In this document: piece by piece, positions 17,304 through 27,290 of the stretch
Layout: every line of letters starts with the position of its first letter
How positions within the stretch are numbered: the first letter of the stretch is position 1
Assembly (NCBI RefSeq): GCF_009877435.1
Contig: NZ_WXEX01000001.1
Span: 186,001 to 250,000 of the forward strand
Direction of reading: 5' to 3'
DNA: 64,000 bases
From: Heliomicrobium gestii
GTDB lineage: Bacteria > Bacillota > Desulfitobacteriia > Heliobacteriales > Heliobacteriaceae
The notes under the pieces: model-generated
Told to the model about the DNA's origin: nothing
Databases searched by the model: none
What the model saw: only the letters and a program-made list of their open reading frames with translations
Translations under genes and position numbers: made by a program

Positions 17304-18566
17304 ATGTACAAAGGTTTCGGTGACGATAAAAGTCAACTGAAGTGTTCCTTCTGCGGCAAGCTGCAAGATCAGGTCAAAAAGCTGGTCGCCGGCCCCGGAG
17401 TCTACATCTGCGACGAATGCATCGAGTTGTGTAACGAGATCATAGAAGAAGAACTTCAGGATGAAAACACCTTCGATCTGGGCGACGTTCCCAAACCGAA
17501 GGAGATCCGCGAGATCCTGGATCAGTATGTGATTGGGCAGGAGCAGGCGAAAAAGGCCTTGTCTGTCGCCGTCTACAACCACTACAAGCGGATCAACCTG
17601 GGTTCGAAGATCGACGACATAGAATTACAGAAATCGAACATCGTCATGCTGGGACCCACCGGCAGCGGCAAAACGCTGCTCGCCCAAACGTTGGCCCGCA
17701 TCCTGAATGTTCCCTTTGCGATCGCCGATGCGACCTCCCTGACGGAAGCCGGTTATGTGGGTGAGGATGTGGAGAACATCCTGCTCAAGCTGATCCAGGC
17801 TGCCGATTATGATGTGGAGAAAGCGGAAAAGGGCATCGTCTACATCGACGAGATCGACAAGATCGCCCGCAAGTCGGAGAATCCCTCGATCACGCGGGAT
17901 GTCTCCGGTGAAGGGGTGCAACAGGCCCTGTTGAAGATCCTGGAAGGCACTGTGGCTTCTGTTCCGCCGCAGGGCGGGCGGAAACACCCGCACCAGGAGT
18001 TCATTCAACTGGATACGACGAACATTCTCTTCATCTGCGGCGGCGCCTTCGACGGCATCGAAAAACTGATCATGAACCGTGTCGGCAAGAAGACGATGGG
18101 CTTCAACGCTGAAATCAAAGGCAAACAAGAGAAGAAGATCGGCGAGACCCTCCGGGATATCCTGCCGGTCGACCTGCTCAAGTTTGGCTTAATCCCCGAG
18201 TTTGTCGGACGCCTTCCCGTCATTGTCACCTTGGACGCCCTTGACGAGGACGCCCTGGTGCGCATCCTGACGGAACCGAAAAACGCCCTCGTCAAACAGT
18301 ACCAAAAGTTCTTCGAACTGGATCAGGTCCAACTGGAATTCACCGATGACGCCCTGAAGGCGATCGCTCAGGAGGCTATCAAGCGCAACACCGGCGCTCG
18401 CGGTCTACGGGCTATCCTGGAAGAGGTCATGCTTGACGTGATGTTTGACATCCCGTCCCGCACCGATGTGACCAAGTGCGCGGTGACCAAGGAAGTTATC
18501 CTGAAGCAGAAAGAACCGGTGCTGGTGACGAGTGACAGAAAAAAAAAGAAGGAAGAGTCGGCTTAG
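17304..18566 (+). CDS. clpX: ATP-dependent Clp protease ATP-binding subunit ClpX
   Basis: A 420-residue AAA+ unfoldase. The N-terminal zinc-binding domain has C14, C17, C36 and C39 (CSFC and CDEC). Walker A is GPTGSGKT at 117-124, and VYIDEIDK is Walker B. The substrate pore and IGF-type loop for ClpP docking are expected in the sequence KKTMGFNAE/ near 260-275. It recognises, unfolds and feeds substrates to ClpP. AGAGAGGTGAGG precedes the ATG. A strong terminator follows. Confidence 0.97.
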   Translation: MYKGFGDDKSQLKCSFCGKLQDQVKKLVAGPGVYICDECIELCNEIIEEELQDENTFDLGDVPKPKEIREILDQYVIGQEQAKKALSVAVYNHYKRINLGSKIDDIELQKSNIVMLGPTGSGKTLLAQTLARILNVPFAIADATSLTEAGYVGEDVENILLKLIQAADYDVEKAEKGIVYIDEIDKIARKSENPSITRDVSGEGVQQALLKILEGTVASVPPQGGRKHPHQEFIQLDTTNILFICGGAFDGIEKLIMNRVGKKTMGFNAEIKGKQEKKIGETLRDILPVDLLKFGLIPEFVGRLPVIVTLDALDEDALVRILTEPKNALVKQYQKFFELDQVQLEFTDDALKAIAQEAIKRNTGARGLRAILEEVMLDVMFDIPSRTDVTKCAVTKEVILKQKEPVLVTSDRKKKKEESA

Positions 18567-18679
18567 GGGCGCAGGGTGAGCCGGCTGAGAAGACGCCCAT
18601 AGGGCGATCACCGGAGTCGTCGCTCCCAGGCAAGCGCCCGACGACTCGAACCAAACCCGGTACGCGCCGATGACCAAAA

Positions 18680-18713
18680 CCTCGGAGGATATAATCCTCC
18701 GAGGTTTTGTTTT
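18680..18713 (+). terminator. Rho-independent terminator after clpX
   Basis: CCTCGGAGGAT (18680-18690) and ATCCTCCGAGG (18694-18704) form a perfect 11-bp stem with an ATA loop, followed by TTTTGTTTTT. Confidence 0.92.
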
Positions 18714-18792
18714 TCCAGGCCTCTGTCTCATAAAAACCGGGCGCTGTCGGATACTATGGGGGATTGGCAAAAACAGAAATGGAGTGACGGCG

Positions 18793-20502
18793 GTGAACAT
18801 TTGGTCGGGATTGGGCGGATTGCTGGGCCTCCTCCAGATCTTTTTCATCGTTATCATTGGGATGTACTTCTGGCACCTACTCAAGAACCAGCAGCATTCC
18901 AAAACAGCGGTGGAGCGCGAGTCGCGCAAGGAGATGGAAAAGCTTCAGACCTTGCGCCGTATTGTCCTGACAGAACCTCTGGCAGAGAAAACGCGTCCAG
19001 CGGCCTTTGAGGAGATCCTCGGTCAGGATGACGGCATCCGGGCGCTGAAAGCAGCGCTCTGCGGACCCAATCCCCAGCATGTGCTGATTTATGGCCCGCC
19101 CGGCGTGGGTAAAACGGCGGCAGCCCGGCTGGTGTTGGAAGAAGCGAAGAAGAATCCCTTGTCTCCCTTCTCCGTCCAGGCCAAGTTTATCGAAATCGAC
19201 GGCGCGACAGCCCGCTTCGACGAACGGGGCATCGCCGACCCTCTGATCGGCTCTGTCCATGACCCCATTTATCAAGGCGCCGGTGCGTTAGGTATGGCCG
19301 GCATCCCACAACCCAAACCAGGCGCAGTGACCAAAGCCCATGGGGGGGTGCTCTTCATCGACGAAGTGGGAGAGCTGCACCCCATCCAGATCAACAAGCT
19401 CCTTAAGGTGCTCGAAGACCGAAAAGTGCTCCTGGAAAGCGCCTATTACTCCAGCGAAGACCAGAACATCCCCAGCCACATCCACGATATCTTCCAAAAC
19501 GGCCTCCCGGCTGACTTCCGGCTCATCGGCGCGACGACGCGACTTCCCCAAGAGATCCCTTCGGCGATCCGCAGCCGCTGTCTGGAGGTGTTTTTCCGTC
19601 CCTTGACCCAGGAGGAAATCGGGACAGTCGCTCACCGGGCGGCGATGAAGATTGACATGGCCATCCCCGAAAAGGCCATTGAGGTGATCCGCCGCTACGC
19701 CACCAATGGACGGGAGGCCGTGAATATCGTCCAGATCGCCGCCGGCCTCGCCCTCGCCCGCGGCATCGGCGTCCTCGCCGCAGAGGATGTGGAATGGGTC
19801 GTCCACTCCGGTCAATATGCGCCCCGTCCGGAGAAAAAAATTCCCCCTGAGCCCCAGGTGGGTGTCGTGAACGGGTTGGCCGTGATGGGTCCATCCATGG
19901 GCGCCTTGATGGAAATCGAGGTGACGACACTGCCTGTTAGCGCCGGCACGGGGACACTGACCCTGACGGGGATCGTTGATGAGGAGGAGATGGGAGGGCT
20001 GGGCGGACGGACGATGAAACGCCGCAGTCTCGTCAAAACCTCTGTCGACAATGTCCTCACGGTCCTGCGCGCCCAGACGGGCATCGAACCGAAGGACTGG
20101 GATATCCATGTCAATTTTCCTGGTGGCACCCCCATCGATGGTCCCTCGGCGGGGATCGCCATCGCCACGGCCATCTACTCGGCCATTAGGGGGGTCCCCA
20201 TCGACAACCGGTTGGCCATGACAGGAGAATTGTCTGTCCGTGGACAGGTGAAACCGGTAGGCGGCGTCGTTACGAAGGTGGAAGCGGCGCGATTGGCTGG
20301 CGTCACCCGTGTGTTGATCCCGGCGGAAAACTGGTTGGAGCGGTTCTCGTTGATTCCAGGAATTTCCGTTATCCCCCTGCATACGATGGAGCAAGTCTTT
20401 GCAGAGGCCATTCTGACCGACACGATAGTGGCGGAAACACCGGTCATCCCTTCAGCGGATCTCTTGCCTGCGGCGGCTGTCGGCGTCGTAGCGCCTCCTT
20501 GA
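18793..20502 (+). CDS. lonB: LonB-type membrane-anchored ATP-dependent protease
   Basis: A 569-residue protein with an N-terminal transmembrane helix (about 5-27), an AAA+ domain with Walker A GPPGVGKT, and a C-terminal Lon protease domain with the catalytic Ser in DGPSAGIAIA and Lys in GGVVTKVEAA. It lacks the large N-terminal domain of LonA. In Bacillus, LonB is made in the forespore under sigma-F. GTG 18793 is chosen because GGAGTG lies just upstream and translation then starts directly before the membrane helix; the longer frame from 18670 would read through the clpX terminator. Neighbours clpX and lonA match the Bacillus order. Confidence 0.93.
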   Translation: MNIWSGLGGLLGLLQIFFIVIIGMYFWHLLKNQQHSKTAVERESRKEMEKLQTLRRIVLTEPLAEKTRPAAFEEILGQDDGIRALKAALCGPNPQHVLIYGPPGVGKTAAARLVLEEAKKNPLSPFSVQAKFIEIDGATARFDERGIADPLIGSVHDPIYQGAGALGMAGIPQPKPGAVTKAHGGVLFIDEVGELHPIQINKLLKVLEDRKVLLESAYYSSEDQNIPSHIHDIFQNGLPADFRLIGATTRLPQEIPSAIRSRCLEVFFRPLTQEEIGTVAHRAAMKIDMAIPEKAIEVIRRYATNGREAVNIVQIAAGLALARGIGVLAAEDVEWVVHSGQYAPRPEKKIPPEPQVGVVNGLAVMGPSMGALMEIEVTTLPVSAGTGTLTLTGIVDEEEMGGLGGRTMKRRSLVKTSVDNVLTVLRAQTGIEPKDWDIHVNFPGGTPIDGPSAGIAIATAIYSAIRGVPIDNRLAMTGELSVRGQVKPVGGVVTKVEAARLAGVTRVLIPAENWLERFSLIPGISVIPLHTMEQVFAEAILTDTIVAETPVIPSADLLPAAAVGVVAPP

Positions 20503-20608
20503 GAAGGTGAGCGTCATGGAGGGAAAACGCTGGGCTTTGTTCCCCGATTATAGTAAAATGAGGATAATCTTCTGGTTCCCTTCAGAAGAGTAGGAGGTGT
20601 TTGCCCCG

Positions 20609-23050
20609 ATGGCCGAAGAAAAGAAGATACGGCAAACGATACAGGAATTGCCCCTTTTGCCGTTACGGGGGATAATCGTCTTTCCTTACATGGTGGTGCA
20701 CCTGGATGTGGGCCGGGAGCGTTCCGTCAATTCCATTGAGGAAGCGATGGCCCAGGATCGGCTGATCTTTCTGGCGACCCAGAAAGAAGCCCAGACCGAT
20801 CAACCCGGCGCCGAAGATATCTATCAGATCGGCGCTATCGCCGAGATCAAACAACTACTCAAACTCCCTGGCGGAACCATCCGCGTGCTCGTCGAAGGTT
20901 TAGCCCGTGGGGAGATTCTCGAATACCTCGATATGGAACCGCTCATTCGGGTCCGCGTGCGCGAGCATATCGAACCGGATGTGAAGACAAACGCTATTGA
21001 AGCCTTGATGCGTTCTCTTATCAACCAGTTTGAGCAATATGTGAAAATCTCCAAAAAAATTCCGCCGGAAACCTTTGTTTCTGTCGTGGCGGTGGAAGAT
21101 CCCGGCCGTTTGTCCGATATCATCTCCTCCCATCTGACATTGAAAACCCAAGACAAACAACGCCTCTTGGAAGCGTTGGATGTGGCGGAGCGCCTGGAGA
21201 TCCTGACGGAGATCCTGGCAAAAGAGATGGAGATCCTCGAACTGGAGCGCAAGATCAACGTCCGCGTCCGCAAACAGATGGAAAAAACCCAGAAGGAATA
21301 CTACCTGCGAGAGCAGATCAAGGCCATCCAAAAAGAACTGGGCGAGAAAGAAGACCGCCAGGCCGAAGGCGAGGAGCTTCGCGACAAGATCACCAAGGCG
21401 AAGCTGCCCAAGGAGGTCGAGGAAAAGGCGCTGCGCGAGGTCGAACGCCTCGAGAAAATGCCGCCTATGGTGGCGGAAGCGACGGTGGTCCGCAACTACC
21501 TCGAGTGGCTCCTGGCCCTGCCCTGGGCGAAACAGACGAAAGATCGCCTCGACATCGACAAGGCCGAGGTGATCCTCAACGAGGACCATTTCGGACTCGA
21601 CAAGGTGAAGGAGCGGATCATCGAGTACCTGGCCATCCGCAAGCTCGCCCAGAAGATGAAGGGCCCTATCATCTGTTTCGTCGGTCCGCCTGGCGTGGGC
21701 AAAACGTCGCTGGCTCGTTCCATCGCCCGGGCCTTGGAGCGCAAGTTTGTGCGTCTCTCCCTGGGCGGCGTCCGTGACGAGGCGGAGATTCGCGGTCACC
21801 GGCGCACCTATGTGGGGGCGATGCCTGGCCGGTTGATCCAGGGCTTGCGCACGGCGGGATCGAAAAACCCTGTCTTTCTTCTCGACGAGATCGACAAGAT
21901 GAGCATGGACTTCCGCGGCGACCCGGCGTCGGCGCTCCTTGAGGTCCTCGACCCGGAACAAAACAGCACCTTTTCCGATCACTTCATCGAGGTTCCCTTC
22001 GACCTCTCGAAGGTGTTGTTCATCACCACAGCCAATGGCATGCACAATATCCCCCGTCCGCTCCTCGACCGGATGGAGGTCATCTACATCCCCGGCTACA
22101 CAGAGGAAGAAAAGACGCGCATCGCCCTCGATCACCTCATTTCCAAGCAGTTGAAAGAACATGGTCTGAAAAAAGAACAGGTTCAGATCTCTGAGAACAC
22201 GGTGCGCCGCCTGATTCGCGAGTACACCCGCGAGGCAGGTGTGCGGAACCTGGAACGGGAGATCGCCGGTCTGTGCCGCAAAAGCGCCCGGGCGATCGTC
22301 AAAGAACCGGAGCGCCGCGTCTCCATCTCGGCGAGCAACCTGCCGTCGTTCATCGGCATACCGCGCTACCGCTATGGTCTTGCCGAAGCGGAATCCCAGG
22401 TGGGCGTCGCCACAGGTCTCGCCTGGACGGAAACGGGCGGTGACACCCTGGCCATCGAGGTGGCCTTGATGGCGGGCAAAGGCAGTTTGGCCTTGACGGG
22501 CAAACTGGGCGACGTGATGAAGGAATCGGCCCAGGCCGGCCTGACCTATGTGCGCTCCCGCGCCAGCGAGTTGGGCATCGCCGACAACTTCCATCAGAGC
22601 ACAGACATTCACATTCACGTTCCTGAAGGCGCCATCCCCAAAGACGGCCCTTCCGCCGGGATCACCATCGCTACAGCCCTTACATCGGCCCTCACGCGGC
22701 GTCCGGTTCGCCGGGAGGTGGCCATGACCGGCGAGATCACCCTGCGCGGTCGTGTGTTGCCTGTCGGCGGCATCAAAGAGAAGATGCTGGCGGCCAACCG
22801 CGCCGGATGCACGACCGTCATTTTGCCGGCGGAGAACAAAAAGGACCTGGAAGACGTACCGGCCAATGTGAAGAAGAAGCTGCGCTTCATCCTGGTGGAG
22901 CACATGGATCAGGTCATCCAGGAGGCATTGCTCGAAGCGACGCCGGTTCAGGAGCCTGAGCCCCCTGAGACGATCCCTGCTGCGCTGGAGACGCCCGTCC
23001 CGGTTTATCAAGGCATGATCGGAGAGACGCCGCCGGGACTGCAAACCTGA
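20609..23050 (+). CDS. lon: ATP-dependent protease La (LonA)
   Basis: An 813-residue soluble protease: LON substrate-binding domain (about 15-205, from [23 protein letters not shown]), a coiled-coil linker, an AAA+ domain with Walker [10 protein letters not shown] near residue 362, and a protease domain with catalytic Ser in [11 protein letters not shown] and Lys in [10 protein letters not shown]. It degrades damaged and regulatory proteins. ATG 20609 follows TAGGAGGTG by nine bases; GTG 20597 would lie within that site. It ends with an acidic, Pro-rich tail of about 40 residues beyond the domain. The YsxC gene follows as in Bacillus. Confidence 0.96.
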   Translation: MAEEKKIRQTIQELPLLPLRGIIVFPYMVVHLDVGRERSVNSIEEAMAQDRLIFLATQKEAQTDQPGAEDIYQIGAIAEIKQLLKLPGGTIRVLVEGLARGEILEYLDMEPLIRVRVREHIEPDVKTNAIEALMRSLINQFEQYVKISKKIPPETFVSVVAVEDPGRLSDIISSHLTLKTQDKQRLLEALDVAERLEILTEILAKEMEILELERKINVRVRKQMEKTQKEYYLREQIKAIQKELGEKEDRQAEGEELRDKITKAKLPKEVEEKALREVERLEKMPPMVAEATVVRNYLEWLLALPWAKQTKDRLDIDKAEVILNEDHFGLDKVKERIIEYLAIRKLAQKMKGPIICFVGPPGVGKTSLARSIARALERKFVRLSLGGVRDEAEIRGHRRTYVGAMPGRLIQGLRTAGSKNPVFLLDEIDKMSMDFRGDPASALLEVLDPEQNSTFSDHFIEVPFDLSKVLFITTANGMHNIPRPLLDRMEVIYIPGYTEEEKTRIALDHLISKQLKEHGLKKEQVQISENTVRRLIREYTREAGVRNLEREIAGLCRKSARAIVKEPERRVSISASNLPSFIGIPRYRYGLAEAESQVGVATGLAWTETGGDTLAIEVALMAGKGSLALTGKLGDVMKESAQAGLTYVRSRASELGIADNFHQSTDIHIHVPEGAIPKDGPSAGITIATALTSALTRRPVRREVAMTGEITLRGRVLPVGGIKEKMLAANRAGCTTVILPAENKKDLEDVPANVKKKLRFILVEHMDQVIQEALLEATPVQEPEPPETIPAALETPVPVYQGMIGETPPGLQT

Positions 23051-23073
23051 GCAACTGAACATGGTGCAGGCGC

Positions 23074-23105
23074 AAGAAAGGTACCCGCCTTTGGGTACCT
23101 TTCTT
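23074..23105 (+). terminator. Rho-independent terminator after lon
   Basis: AAGAAAGGTACCC (23074-23086) and GGGTACCTTTCTT (23093-23105) form a perfect 13-bp stem around GCCTTT. The T-rich side is within the stem, so readthrough into ysxC is possible. Confidence 0.75.
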
Positions 23106-23145
23106 ACCATGCTTGTGCGACAGATAGATGAAACAGAGGTTGAAT

Positions 23146-23925
23146 ATGAGCGATAAAGAATCCCTTGCAAACAGCACAGCGACGACGGGACTGACAAATG
23201 CCATCGCCCCCGACTCGGCTACCGTTGACCCGATGCCTGTTCCGCCGGCCCCTGCGATCGCGCCGCCAGGCGCCGGCAGCGGCAAAGTGGCCGACGCAGG
23301 CCCGACAGAGGCTTGGCTGAAAATCAAAGAGGCGGAATTTGTGATCAGCGCTGTCAAAGGGGAACAGTACCCGGAAGATAACTTCCCCGAGGTGGCCCTG
23401 GTCGGCCGTTCCAATGTGGGCAAGTCTTCCTTGATCAACAAACTTTGCAACCGTCGTCATCTGGCCCGCACCTCGTCGACACCGGGGAAGACGCAGACGC
23501 TTAACTTTTACCGGATCAATCAGGCCGCCTATATCGTCGACCTGCCAGGCTACGGTTATGCCAGCGTCTCGAAAACGCAGCGGGCCAGTTGGGGATCGAT
23601 GATGGAGCACTACCTGAGAAAACGGCCCCAACTCCGCGGCGTCATCCAACTGATCGACATCCGCCACCCGCCTTCCAAAGACGACATCGCCATGCGCGAA
23701 TGGCTGAACCACTTCAAGATCGGCGCCGCTGTCATCGCCACCAAGGCTGATAAGATCAACCGGGGTCAGTACGCCAAACAGGTCAAGCAGATCCGGCAGG
23801 ATCTGGGCGTTCCCAAGGAGATCCCGATCATCGTTTTTTCCGCCGAAACGGGTCATGGCAAAGAGGATGTGCTCGATCTGCTCGATTACTTCTGGAATGG
23901 AATGGAGACACAGCCGGAGGTGTGA
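23146..23925 (+). CDS. ysxC: Ribosome biogenesis GTPase YsxC/EngB
   Basis: A 259-residue GTPase for 50S subunit assembly. G1 is GRSNVGKSSLIN, G3 is DLPGYG and G4 is TKADK, all within the last 200 residues. The first 55 residues are an unusual Ala/Pro/Thr-rich, probably disordered extension; the family is normally about 195-200 residues. ATG 23146 is chosen because GAGGTTG precedes it. An internal start with the usual family N-terminus (near residue 55) has no evident ribosome binding site, so the extension may be real. Confidence 0.93.
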   Translation: MSDKESLANSTATTGLTNAIAPDSATVDPMPVPPAPAIAPPGAGSGKVADAGPTEAWLKIKEAEFVISAVKGEQYPEDNFPEVALVGRSNVGKSSLINKLCNRRHLARTSSTPGKTQTLNFYRINQAAYIVDLPGYGYASVSKTQRASWGSMMEHYLRKRPQLRGVIQLIDIRHPPSKDDIAMREWLNHFKIGAAVIATKADKINRGQYAKQVKQIRQDLGVPKEIPIIVFSAETGHGKEDVLDLLDYFWNGMETQPEV

Positions 23926-23974
23926 TCGCTGCCTCCCATTCCCATGACGGGATCCCGACGCTTGCATTGACCAC

Positions 23975-24007
23975 AACCGCTTCTCCCTGAGGCGGTTATT
24001 TTTTTTT
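23975..24007 (+). terminator. Rho-independent terminator after ysxC
   Basis: AACCGC (23975-23980) and GCGGTT (23992-23997) enclose an 11-base loop, with a run of nine T following. Confidence 0.85.
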
Positions 24008-24150
24008 GCCCTATTTTTCATCTTTTTGCAGCATGGCCCTTTCCGTAGACGCGTAAACATGAGGGATAAGAATTTTCACTTGCGAAAGGAAATTGCTGGA
24101 GCAAGAGTCGGATTCTCGAATAAACATAGTAACCAAAAAGGAGGTATCCG

Positions 24151-25317
24151 ATGAAGCCGCTGCATCTGATGGAGACAGTCAGAACGCTTTTCTTGGGACT
24201 GGGGGCGCTGCCGGCGAGGATGCGGAAGGATCTGTCGTCGAGAATGCCGAGGGATCTGCCGTCGAGTCTGGCGGCGAATCTTCGGGCGACCGTGCTTGGC
24301 AGGATGGCGGTCATCTTTTTGGCGATTAGCCTTGCCCTGGCCGGTTGCGCCTCCCAGTCGGCGAACTCGCGCAAGACCGGTGATGCCAATCCCACAGCCA
24401 TCCGTCTCAGTGAAGTGGTTCACTCCGTCTTTTACACGCCCCTCTATGTGGCGCTCAACCTCGGCTACTTCGAGGAGGAGAAGCTGAAAATCGAGATGAG
24501 CACCGCTTGGGGTGGCGACAAGGCGATGACGGCGCTCGTGGCCGAACAGGCGGACATTGCCCTGATTGGGCCGGAAACGATCATCTACACGCTGCAACAG
24601 GGATTGGACAAAAAGATCCTCTGCTTCGCCCAACTGACCCAGCGCGATGGTTCCTTTCTGGTAGGACGCCCGGGACAGAACTTTTCCTGGGATGGGCTGA
24701 AAGGCAAGACGATCATCGGCGCCCGCAAAGGCGGCGTGCCGGAGATGGTGCTGGAGCGGGTTCTGAATGAAAAGGGACTGCAACCGTTCGAAGACGTCAA
24801 GATCATTCAGAACATCCAGTTCACCGCGACCGCCGGCGCCTTCCAAGCGGGAACCGGCGACTATGTGGCCCTCTTTGAACCGACTGTGTCCGAGTTGGAA
24901 CAGGCTGGCGCCGGTCAGGTCGTCGCTTCCCTGGGTGTGGAATCGGGCAAAATCCCCTACACCGTCTTTATGGCTTCCGATGACTACATCAACAAAAACC
25001 GGGCGGCTGTCATCGCCTTCACGAAGGCTCTCTATCGAGCCCAGCAATGGACGGCGTCCCACAGCATTGACGAGATCACCGACGTGATCCTGCCATCCTT
25101 CCAGGGGAGTGACCGCGCGGTTGTCCGAAAAGCGGTCGAACGGTACCACAGGCAGGAAAGCTGGGCCGTCGATCCGCAGATGCAACTGGGCGGATTGGAT
25201 TATCTCCAGTCGATCATCGAATCGGCGGGAGAACTGAAGCAGCGAATCCCTGAGGAGCGCCTGATCCGCCGGGACATCGCTGAAGAGGTTCTGCGGGGGA
25301 CCCTTCGGCCCCAATGA
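24151..25317 (+). CDS. ABC transporter substrate-binding lipoprotein (NMT1/SsuA/TauA-like)
   Basis: A 388-residue periplasmic-type binding protein of the NMT1/THI5 superfamily. Typical sequences are HSVFYTPLYVALNLGYFEEE, 'LIGPETIIYTLQQG' and LKGKTIIGARKGG. A lipobox LALAGC puts the lipidated Cys at residue 66. AAAGGAGG precedes ATG 24151 perfectly, yet that leaves an odd 50-residue basic, repetitive region (RKDLSSRMPRDLPSSL) before the hydrophobic signal; ATG 24304 would give a normal signal but has only AGG before it. Together with the next two genes it forms a NitT/TauT importer, for sulfonates, nitrate, pyrimidine or similar; substrate unknown. Confidence 0.88.
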   Translation: MKPLHLMETVRTLFLGLGALPARMRKDLSSRMPRDLPSSLAANLRATVLGRMAVIFLAISLALAGCASQSANSRKTGDANPTAIRLSEVVHSVFYTPLYVALNLGYFEEEKLKIEMSTAWGGDKAMTALVAEQADIALIGPETIIYTLQQGLDKKILCFAQLTQRDGSFLVGRPGQNFSWDGLKGKTIIGARKGGVPEMVLERVLNEKGLQPFEDVKIIQNIQFTATAGAFQAGTGDYVALFEPTVSELEQAGAGQVVASLGVESGKIPYTVFMASDDYINKNRAAVIAFTKALYRAQQWTASHSIDEITDVILPSFQGSDRAVVRKAVERYHRQESWAVDPQMQLGGLDYLQSIIESAGELKQRIPEERLIRRDIAEEVLRGTLRPQ

Positions 25318-25378
25318 GAAAGGGATTTGCCGCGCACTCTTCGTTGAGTGGGCGGCGTTTTTTCAAGGGGATGAGACG

Positions 25379-26254
25379 ATGAAGGTTGAGGAAAAGCAAA
25401 CCGGTGTAGAAGGAGAGCAAGGGCGTGCGGAAGGAGCGGGCAAGGAGCAGCCTCATGTGGACACAGAACCGGCGGTCCGACTGAGGGATGTTTCGGTGAC
25501 CTATCAGACGCCCAAGGGGGAAATTCCGGCCCTGGCCGGGGTTGATCTGGATATTGCAGCGGGAGACTTTGTGGCCATCGTCGGCCCGAGCGGCTGTGGG
25601 AAGAGCACCATCCTGTCGTTGATCGCCGGGCTCTTCGCGCCCACGTCAGGGGAAGTTTTTGTTGGCGGAAAAGCGGCTGGCCTGCACAGCGCCCGGGTGG
25701 GCTATATGCTTCAGCAGGATTTTCTGCTCCCGTGGCGGACTGTGCGGGACAATGCCCGGCTGGGGTTGGAACTGTTGGGAGAAGGTCATCAGGAGCAGGA
25801 GAAGCGGGTCGATCGGTTGCTGGAGACCTACGGGTTGGGCCATTTTTTGCAGCATCATCCCCGAGAACTCTCTGGCGGCATGCGGCAACGGGTCGCCCTG
25901 GTGCGCACATTGGCCGTCGAACCGGAAATCTTTTTGCTTGACGAACCCTTTTCCGCTCTTGACTACCAGACGCGGACGGCGATCCAGGAAGAGGTCTGGC
26001 GGGCGCTGCGCGCTTCCAAGCGGACGATCATCCTGGTCACCCATGATGTGGTCGAGGCGGTGGCTATGAGCGACCGCGTGATCGTCCTATCGTCCCGGCC
26101 GGCCCGGATTCAGCGGGAGTTGCCCATCGATTTTGGCCCGGAGCGGCCCGGTCCCTGGCAGGCCCGCAAGGCGGCGGGGTTTCATGAGTACGTCGACACC
26201 CTGTGGGATGAACTGAAAGTTTATGTCGACCGGGAGCGGGAGAAGGGGGGATGA
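25379..26254 (+). CDS. ABC transporter ATP-binding protein (NitT/TauT type)
   Basis: A 291-residue ATPase of the SsuB/TauB class. Walker A is GPSGCGKST, the signature is LSGGMRQRVALVRTL, Walker B is FLLDEPFSALD and the switch His is in LVTHDVVEA. The first 30 residues are a charged Glu/Gly/Lys extension before the ABC fold begins at VRLRDVSVTY. It powers the permease encoded three bases downstream. ATG 25379 follows GGGGATGAGACG. Confidence 0.93.
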   Translation: MKVEEKQTGVEGEQGRAEGAGKEQPHVDTEPAVRLRDVSVTYQTPKGEIPALAGVDLDIAAGDFVAIVGPSGCGKSTILSLIAGLFAPTSGEVFVGGKAAGLHSARVGYMLQQDFLLPWRTVRDNARLGLELLGEGHQEQEKRVDRLLETYGLGHFLQHHPRELSGGMRQRVALVRTLAVEPEIFLLDEPFSALDYQTRTAIQEEVWRALRASKRTIILVTHDVVEAVAMSDRVIVLSSRPARIQRELPIDFGPERPGPWQARKAAGFHEYVDTLWDELKVYVDREREKGG

Positions 26255-26257
26255 GCC

Positions 26258-27088
26258 GTGTCGACGATTCCGCGCCAGGAATACCTACAGCGCCTCCGCA
26301 GGGAAAAATGGCGAATCGGCCTGATCCAAGGGGGGCTTTTGATCGGCGCCCTTGTCGCCTGGGAGGTGTTGGCCAATCAGCGCGTCATCGACCCCTTCCT
26401 GGTCAGCAAGCCCAGCCAGATTGCGGCGCTGTTGCTGAAACTGGCTGAAGAGGGAGCGCTGTGGCAGCATGTGGCGGTCACCGTCGGCGAAACGATCGCC
26501 GGTTTTCTGCTGGGCACAATCCTTGGCCTTGGCGCCGCCATCCTGCTCTGGTGGTTCCCGGCGCTGGCCCGGCTGGTCGATCCCTTTTTGGTCGTGCTGA
26601 ACAGCACCCCGAAGATCGCTCTCGGACCAATCTTTATCGTCTGGATGGGCAACGGCGTCGGCGCCATCCTGACGATGGCGCTGACGATTTCCGTGATCAC
26701 CACCATCACGGTCATTTACGCAGGTTTCACTGAGACGCCCGAGGGATACATCAAGCTGATCCGCGTCTTTGGCGGGAGCCGGTGGGATATCCTGCGCAAG
26801 GTGATCCTGCCGGCGTCGGCGCCGACCATTGTGGCTGCCCTGAAGGTCAATATCGGCCTTACGCTGGTCGGCGTCATCGTCGGCGAGTTTCTCGTATCCA
26901 AAGCGGGCCTGGGCTACCTGATCATCTACGGCGGCCAGGTCTTTCAGTTGACCCTCGTCATCGCCAGCATCGTGATCCTGGCGGTCGTGGCGGCGGTCTT
27001 GTACCAGGCGGTGGCTTGGCTGGAACAGCGCTGGGTATCTGGCGGCTCGATGGGAACGACACGGGCTCGCTTGGGCTCGGGGGGATGA
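26258..27088 (+). CDS. ABC transporter permease (SsuC/TauC type)
   Basis: A 276-residue integral membrane protein with about six helices. The BPD_transp_1 coupling region (EAA loop) reads IKLIRVFGGSRWDILRKVILPASAP, of which GGSRWDILRKVILPAS is the core. It pairs with the preceding ATPase and binding protein. GTG 26258 starts three bases after the ATPase stop, behind GGGGGGATGAG. Substrate unknown. Confidence 0.92.
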   Translation: MSTIPRQEYLQRLRREKWRIGLIQGGLLIGALVAWEVLANQRVIDPFLVSKPSQIAALLLKLAEEGALWQHVAVTVGETIAGFLLGTILGLGAAILLWWFPALARLVDPFLVVLNSTPKIALGPIFIVWMGNGVGAILTMALTISVITTITVIYAGFTETPEGYIKLIRVFGGSRWDILRKVILPASAPTIVAALKVNIGLTLVGVIVGEFLVSKAGLGYLIIYGGQVFQLTLVIASIVILAVVAAVLYQAVAWLEQRWVSGGSMGTTRARLGSGG

Positions 27089-27100
27089 AGGGCGAAAAAA

Positions 27101-27141
27101 ATCGGCCCAGCGGTAGGTACTCATTCTTCCGCTGGGCCGAT
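27101..27141. terminator. Inverted repeat, terminator of minus-strand or both strands
   Basis: ATCGGCCCAGCGG (27101-27113) pairs perfectly with CCGCTGGGCCGAT (27129-27141). On the minus strand it is followed by seven T (the A7 at 27094-27100), so it works best for transcripts coming from the paaK side. Confidence 0.75.
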
Positions 27142-27248
27142 TCGCCTTCCCTTTGTTTTGCTGCATCCCGTTTCTTCGCTATCTCCAGTGTCTGATCATG
27201 TAACCCGGCTGAAACAGGTGATTCCATGCCGGAGAGCGGCGCCTGTAA

Positions 27249-27290
27249 TGATGAAAGAAGGCGGGGATAACTCCCCGCCTTCTTTCATCA
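27249..27290. terminator. 19-bp perfect inverted repeat at the end of the phenylacetate-CoA ligase gene
   Basis: TGATGAAAGAAGGCGGGGA (27249-27267) and its exact inverse (27272-27290) enclose a TAAC loop. The right arm contains the stop codon of the minus-strand ligase gene. There is no separate T tract; it may protect the mRNA 3' end, with termination at the hairpin at 27101. Confidence 0.7.

Noticed and set aside
20900-23197. 765-codon minus-strand open frame opposite lon
   Set aside because: Antisense shadow of LonA; no ribosome binding site and an unnatural His/Arg/Leu/Phe composition.
24008-24150. TPP riboswitch before the NMT1/THI5-like transporter
   Set aside because: No CTGAGA or ACCTGAT-type conserved boxes are found in the leader, so a thiamine-precursor role is not supported.
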